64,000 nucleotides of DNA from assembly GCA_029961685.1 (NCBI GenBank), contig JARWKL010000006.1, forward strand, positions 3,348,001-3,412,000, read 5' to 3'. Of this stretch, positions 60,501 through 64,000 are shown in pieces (positions within the stretch are counted from its first letter, which is position 1; every line of letters starts with the position of its first letter). The notes under the pieces were generated by a model. The model was not told the DNA's origin. It saw nothing but the letters and a program-made list of their open reading frames with translations, and did not search any database. The position numbers were made by a program, and so were the translations under genes. This DNA is from Aristolochia californica (taxonomy: Eukaryota; Streptophyta; Magnoliopsida; Piperales; Aristolochiaceae).

Positions 60501-62249
60501 CAAATAATTTTCGATAGTCAACAATGTTATTTTATTTAATGCCTTTATGTTAAAGTCTTTTGTGTCATTTTAGTTAGTAACATTATTAATATTGTAAAAA
60601 ATAATTTGCAAATCATCTTACATCATGTCTCTTCGTCTACCTAGGCTATTACTCCCCCCGTCTTGCACCATCAATGAGTTCTGGTATGCATGACTATGGG
60701 CCACTTGGGGAGGCCTATCGCGTCCCAGAGACCCAAGGTATTAAAGATTACTCAAGACTTATTTTTATTTATCATAAATTACTATATGTTCATAGTTTAT
60801 TATTTACTTTTCGTATAAATCTTTAGCATATATAGATGCCTCCACATTTTTTCCATCCATGACACATTTGTCCACATCATGTCTGTCTACTTCTACATCT
60901 AGTCCATTCATATCTCTATCCAAATCCTCCATTTGGGAAGGAAGTGGCCCGTTGAAAGGCTCCTAAGTGGATGACATCATGAACGAGCAAGGTAGGAAGA
61001 TCCTATGGAGTTTAAGGATTCATAGAGGAATGCATCGGATATTTATCATGCCCTCTTCCCTCAATGAGTAGGTCATGTCTTTAGCAACCACATGGATGTG
61101 AGGCTAGAGAAGTTCAAGACTTACATTGATGATCACTTAATATTGGTTACTTGTATATCAAGGTAAATATTACAAATTACTCAATTATATTTTTTTCTTG
61201 CATTTATATTGATAAAATTTGTTTAGTGTTATTCTTCGATCCATTATAAGTTTGCCATTATCATACAAAGTAATGCAACAACACAAGCTGAAGTGTATTC
61301 CATATGGGGTGCTACATTTCGATAACACCAGACTAGCATGCACGGGCATATAGGGGTAGTAGTTGTACCAATGTAATTGAGGGACTTAGGTTCTTGGTAA
61401 TTGGTTTTGTAAGGTTTTTATTTTTAGTTTTCTAATGTTTAATTCTATGTCGAAGAGACATTCCCATGTGAATATAAAAAATGTTAGAAAACAAAAAGTT
61501 CAACATACGATGGAATCAAAGTCTTTTATGCACATTCGAGATTAAAAAAGATAGAAATAAGATTCCACTTGGGAAGAAAGGGGATATTGTTTAATCATTA
61601 TATGTAATAAAATAGATTCGGTGAGTCAGTGGCGGTCATGAGTCATGACTAATCCCAGAGCAAACTCGGTCGAGCACTCTCTTGAGTCTTGAAGAAAAAA
61701 CCTTTGGTAATTGATTCGAAGAAAAAACCTTTTACCCAAAACTTTGACCAAGTCCAAATAAATTATCTGCCCTGATTTTTTATATTCTTTAATTAGGTAA
61801 ACTATTTTTAGTAATTTTTTTAATAAAAATCTAAAGAAAAAGAAGCATATGGGGAGGAGTTTCTAATCATTTCTATTATTTTTATTATTAACTCACCTTC
61901 ATAATCCTATTTTCAAGTCAAATTACCTGATTTCTGATAATGTAAAAAGGCTTAATAAAAAATAAAACAAACATCAATCCATTTTATTTTCATCATATTT
62001 AGAATTTTTTGAGGATAATTATAAAAATAATTTAATCTAATTATTGATTATTATAAAATTTTAATGAATATAAAATATTTTTTTATTAATAAATTGTTAT
62101 CATCGTGTAGGGAATGTGGTGTTTTATTAATAGCTAAGAAGAGTTTTTTCTCCTAAAAACCCTCACTAAGTTATAAGAATCCAAGTAGTATTTAAGGGGC
62201 CATGGGTAAAAATAAGAAATTCTAAATATTTTTCTAAAAAAGGTCAATT
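60501..62249. other. Intergenic between CACTA remains and receptor kinase
   Basis: 60660-61160 has weak coding-like scraps (for example MDVRLEKFKTYIDDHLIL in one frame), perhaps more of the CACTA element. 61780-62110 is AT-rich. No gene is supported. Confidence 0.45.
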
Positions 62250-62477
62250 TCAGATCTCCCCCTCCTCTCCGGTTTGTTTCAGAGGATGCAGTTTCCTAAT
62301 CTGAGGCCTGATCTCTCTAAATTTTCGTTTGAACGTCCATTCTCCCCGGAAGCCACGTCTGGTCCCTCTTTCCCTCCTCCGTCTCTTCCATCTCGATGCC
62401 GCGGTGTTGCTTCTCCTATCTCCTCCGCTACCTTCTTCTTCTAACACAGTAGCCGCCCGCCCTGACAATCCACGTTC
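62250..62477 (+). promoter_or_regulatory. Leader of the receptor kinase gene
   Basis: Pyrimidine-rich sequence (ctccctcctct and cctctttccctcc) directly upstream of the start codon, typical of a plant 5' UTR. No TATA box is clearly placed. Confidence 0.45.
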
Positions 62478-64000
62478 ATGCCCATGACACTTTCTGGAGG
62501 GACAGGTCGGCGGCTGGCCTCATTTATCTATCCCTCCATCTTCGTTATTCTTATCATTTTGCCTTTTCAAGTCTCGACGGGAGAGGAGTTCTCTCCGGCA
62601 GATACCTATCTTCTCGATTGCGGAGCACCCAAGAGCACCTCCTTAGAAGATGGCAGGACCTTCCGCTCTGACCCACAATCTTCATCTTTCCTCTCCACCT
62701 CCGAGAACGTCCAAGCGTCGACGTCTAACATTTCTACGGACGCGATCAGCTCGGTGCTCTACCTTACGGCCAGAATATTCCTGGACGACTCCACCTACAG
62801 CTTCTTCATTTCCCAGCAGGGATGGCACTGGCTCCGTCTCTACTTTTACCCAGTTCAACATCCTATATATGATCTTACAACTGCCGTCTTCTCTGTTGCC
62901 ACCGACGCTTACGTCCTCCTCCATGATTTCTCCGTCATCGACCCTGATGCAATTGTCTTCAAAGAGTACCTTATTAACGTTACATCCGATCGGTTCTCGA
63001 TCTCCTTCTTTCCTATGAAGAATTCTTTTGCGTTCGTCAACGCTATCGAGATCGTCACAGCTCCGAATTCGCTGATTTCTGACACTTCCACGAGCATTTC
63101 GCCTGCCGGGCAGTTCACCGGCTTATCTGGCCATGCCCTGGAAGTGAAATACAGGCTAAACGTCGGGGGAAAGGCGATCACCTCAGTTAACGACACGTTG
63201 GCACGAACGTGGGAGCCCGACGGCGCTTACATGAAGCTCGCTGCCATGGGAAAGAATGTGTCAGTCTCACCCAAGATCATCAAGTACAACGATGGCACCG
63301 GTTCTTCGCCGCTGATTGCTCCGAGCTCGGTTTACGCATCGGCGGTGGAGATGGCGGATTCACAAGTTGATACGCCTAATTTCAACATCACCTGGGAACT
63401 GAAGGTCGACCCGACTTTCTCCTACCTTGTCCGGCTTCACTTCTGTGATATTGTGAGTAAAAGCTTGAACGATCTCTACTTCAATGTCTACATCGGTGGG
63501 ATGATGGGAGTCTCCAGCCTCGATCTCTCCACCCTCGCATCAGCCCTCGACACAGCTTATTACCAAGACTTCGTCATTAACGCCACCGCTGTCGCGGTGG
63601 GAAACGGTACCCTCCTGGTACAGGTCGGCCCCGCGTCAGGAGCCAACACGGGCAACCCCAATGCGATCCTCAACGGCATTGAGGTGATGAAGATAAGCAA
63701 CTCTGCCGGCAGCCTTGACGGGCTTTTCGCCGTTGATGGGTCGAAGATAGTCAACATGAGCGCCGATTCAGGGGCGGGCAGTAGACGTGCCGTGGCCATA
63801 GTAGGCATAGTACTCGCTGTCGGGGCCATCTTAATGCTATCCGCTATCTTCACCCGGTGGCAGAAACGGCCGCAGGGATGGGAGAAGCGGAATAGCTTCT
63901 CGTCCTGGCTTCTGCCTCTCCATGTCTCCAATACCGGCTTCGGTGGATCCCACCGCCACCTATTCGGTTCCCACAAGAGCAAAAGCGGTTACTCCGGCTT
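62478..64000 (+). CDS. Receptor-like kinase, CrRLK1L (THESEUS/HERKULES) family, 5' part
   Basis: Plasma-membrane receptor kinase of the malectin-like class, which senses cell wall state or RALF peptides. The open frame runs without a stop from 62478 to the window end, 507 residues; the family is usually 800-880, so the kinase domain lies outside. Order: signal peptide (hydrophobic FIYPSIFVILIILPFQVS), then YLLDCGAPKSTS and the two malectin-like domains (LTARIFLDDS, GWHWLRLYFYPV, FAFVNAIEIV; NFNITWELKVDP, YLVRLHFCDIVSKSLNDLYF, NAILNGIEVMKISNS), then a membrane segment near residues 439-460 (VAIVGIVLAVGAILMLSAIF) and the start of the juxtamembrane region (WEKRNSFSSWLLPLH). The gene appears intronless here, as usual in the family. 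Start at 62478 or 62484 (MPMTL); similar to THE1, HERK1 and At5g24010 types, not resolved. Confidence 0.93.
   Translation, partial: MPMTLSGGTGRRLASFIYPSIFVILIILPFQVSTGEEFSPADTYLLDCGAPKSTSLEDGRTFRSDPQSSSFLSTSENVQASTSNISTDAISSVLYLTARIFLDDSTYSFFISQQGWHWLRLYFYPVQHPIYDLTTAVFSVATDAYVLLHDFSVIDPDAIVFKEYLINVTSDRFSISFFPMKNSFAFVNAIEIVTAPNSLISDTSTSISPAGQFTGLSGHALEVKYRLNVGGKAITSVNDTLARTWEPDGAYMKLAAMGKNVSVSPKIIKYNDGTGSSPLIAPSSVYASAVEMADSQVDTPNFNITWELKVDPTFSYLVRLHFCDIVSKSLNDLYFNVYIGGMMGVSSLDLSTLASALDTAYYQDFVINATAVAVGNGTLLVQVGPASGANTGNPNAILNGIEVMKISNSAGSLDGLFAVDGSKIVNMSADSGAGSRRAVAIVGIVLAVGAILMLSAIFTRWQKRPQGWEKRNSFSSWLLPLHVSNTGFGGSHRHLFGSHKSKSGYSG

Noticed and set aside
62682..62924. Antisense open frames under the receptor kinase, also 62909-63196 and 63560-63982
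   Set aside because: Shadows of the plus-strand frame, which runs unbroken to the window end and has recognisable domains.
1..64000. CRISPR arrays, operons, plasmid or phage features
   Set aside because: Spliced plant genes throughout; the tandem repeats seen are minisatellites or segmental duplications without regular unique spacers.

Overview
The window is nuclear DNA from a flowering plant. The evidence is intron-rich genes with GT-AG junctions, plant-specific families (callose synthase, PYR/PYL abscisic acid receptor, CrRLK1L receptor kinase, PFP alpha subunit), a nuclear elongator tRNA-Met with a 12-nt intron, and Copia, LINE, hAT-like and CACTA-like remains. The species cannot be read from the sequence. 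The moderate GC of the coding regions argues against a grass.

Layout, left to right. (1) 1-5165: a Copia retrotransposon on the minus strand, with its left LTR cut by the window edge. It lies directly upstream of, and probably inside an intron of, (2) the last 12 coding exons of a callose synthase (5552-10995, +). (3) The mitochondrial carrier BOU (13858-15270, +), with a foldback element in its probable 5' UTR intron. (4) The PFP alpha subunit gene (19 coding exons, 16680-21988, -), with two copies of one hAT-like MITE beside it. (5) tRNA-Met(CAU) at 22975-23060. (6) An intronless PYR1/PYL1-type abscisic acid receptor (25781-26395, -). (7) 26.6-30.1 kb: retroelement scraps and degenerate sequence. 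(8) A CCCH zinc-finger gene (30101-36803, -) whose two coding exons are separated by a 5.6 kb intron filled with an opposite-strand Copia relic, a small insertion carrying an exon-like segment, and a LINE tail. (9) A NARA5-like plastid pfkB kinase (38347-41540, -), head to head with (10) a RABD2/Rab1 GTPase (42789-48233, +). (11) An RGG-box RNA-binding protein of the RGGA type (49747-53209, -). (12) 53.5-62.2 kb: repeats, including a four-copy tandem array, a 3.15 kb hAT-like element with a near-perfect 182 bp palindrome, and a decayed CACTA TNP2 transposase. (13) The 5' part of a CrRLK1L receptor kinase (62478 to the right edge, +).

The genes are independent single-copy-style plant loci, not an operon or cluster. 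Several bear on carbon metabolism or organelles (PFP, BOU, NARA5), cell wall and its sensing (callose synthase, CrRLK1L), ABA signalling (PYL), secretion (RABD2) and RNA regulation (CCCH protein, RGGA), but nothing in the sequence links them functionally.

Most gene models join into full-length frames: the exon phases agree at every junction listed, and protein lengths match the known families. I found no convincing undescribed system. The most interesting structures are the transposon-filled intron of the CCCH gene, the palindrome inside the hAT-like element, the tandem codon repeat in the Copia RNase H region, and the exon-like insertion at 34.1-34.5 kb.
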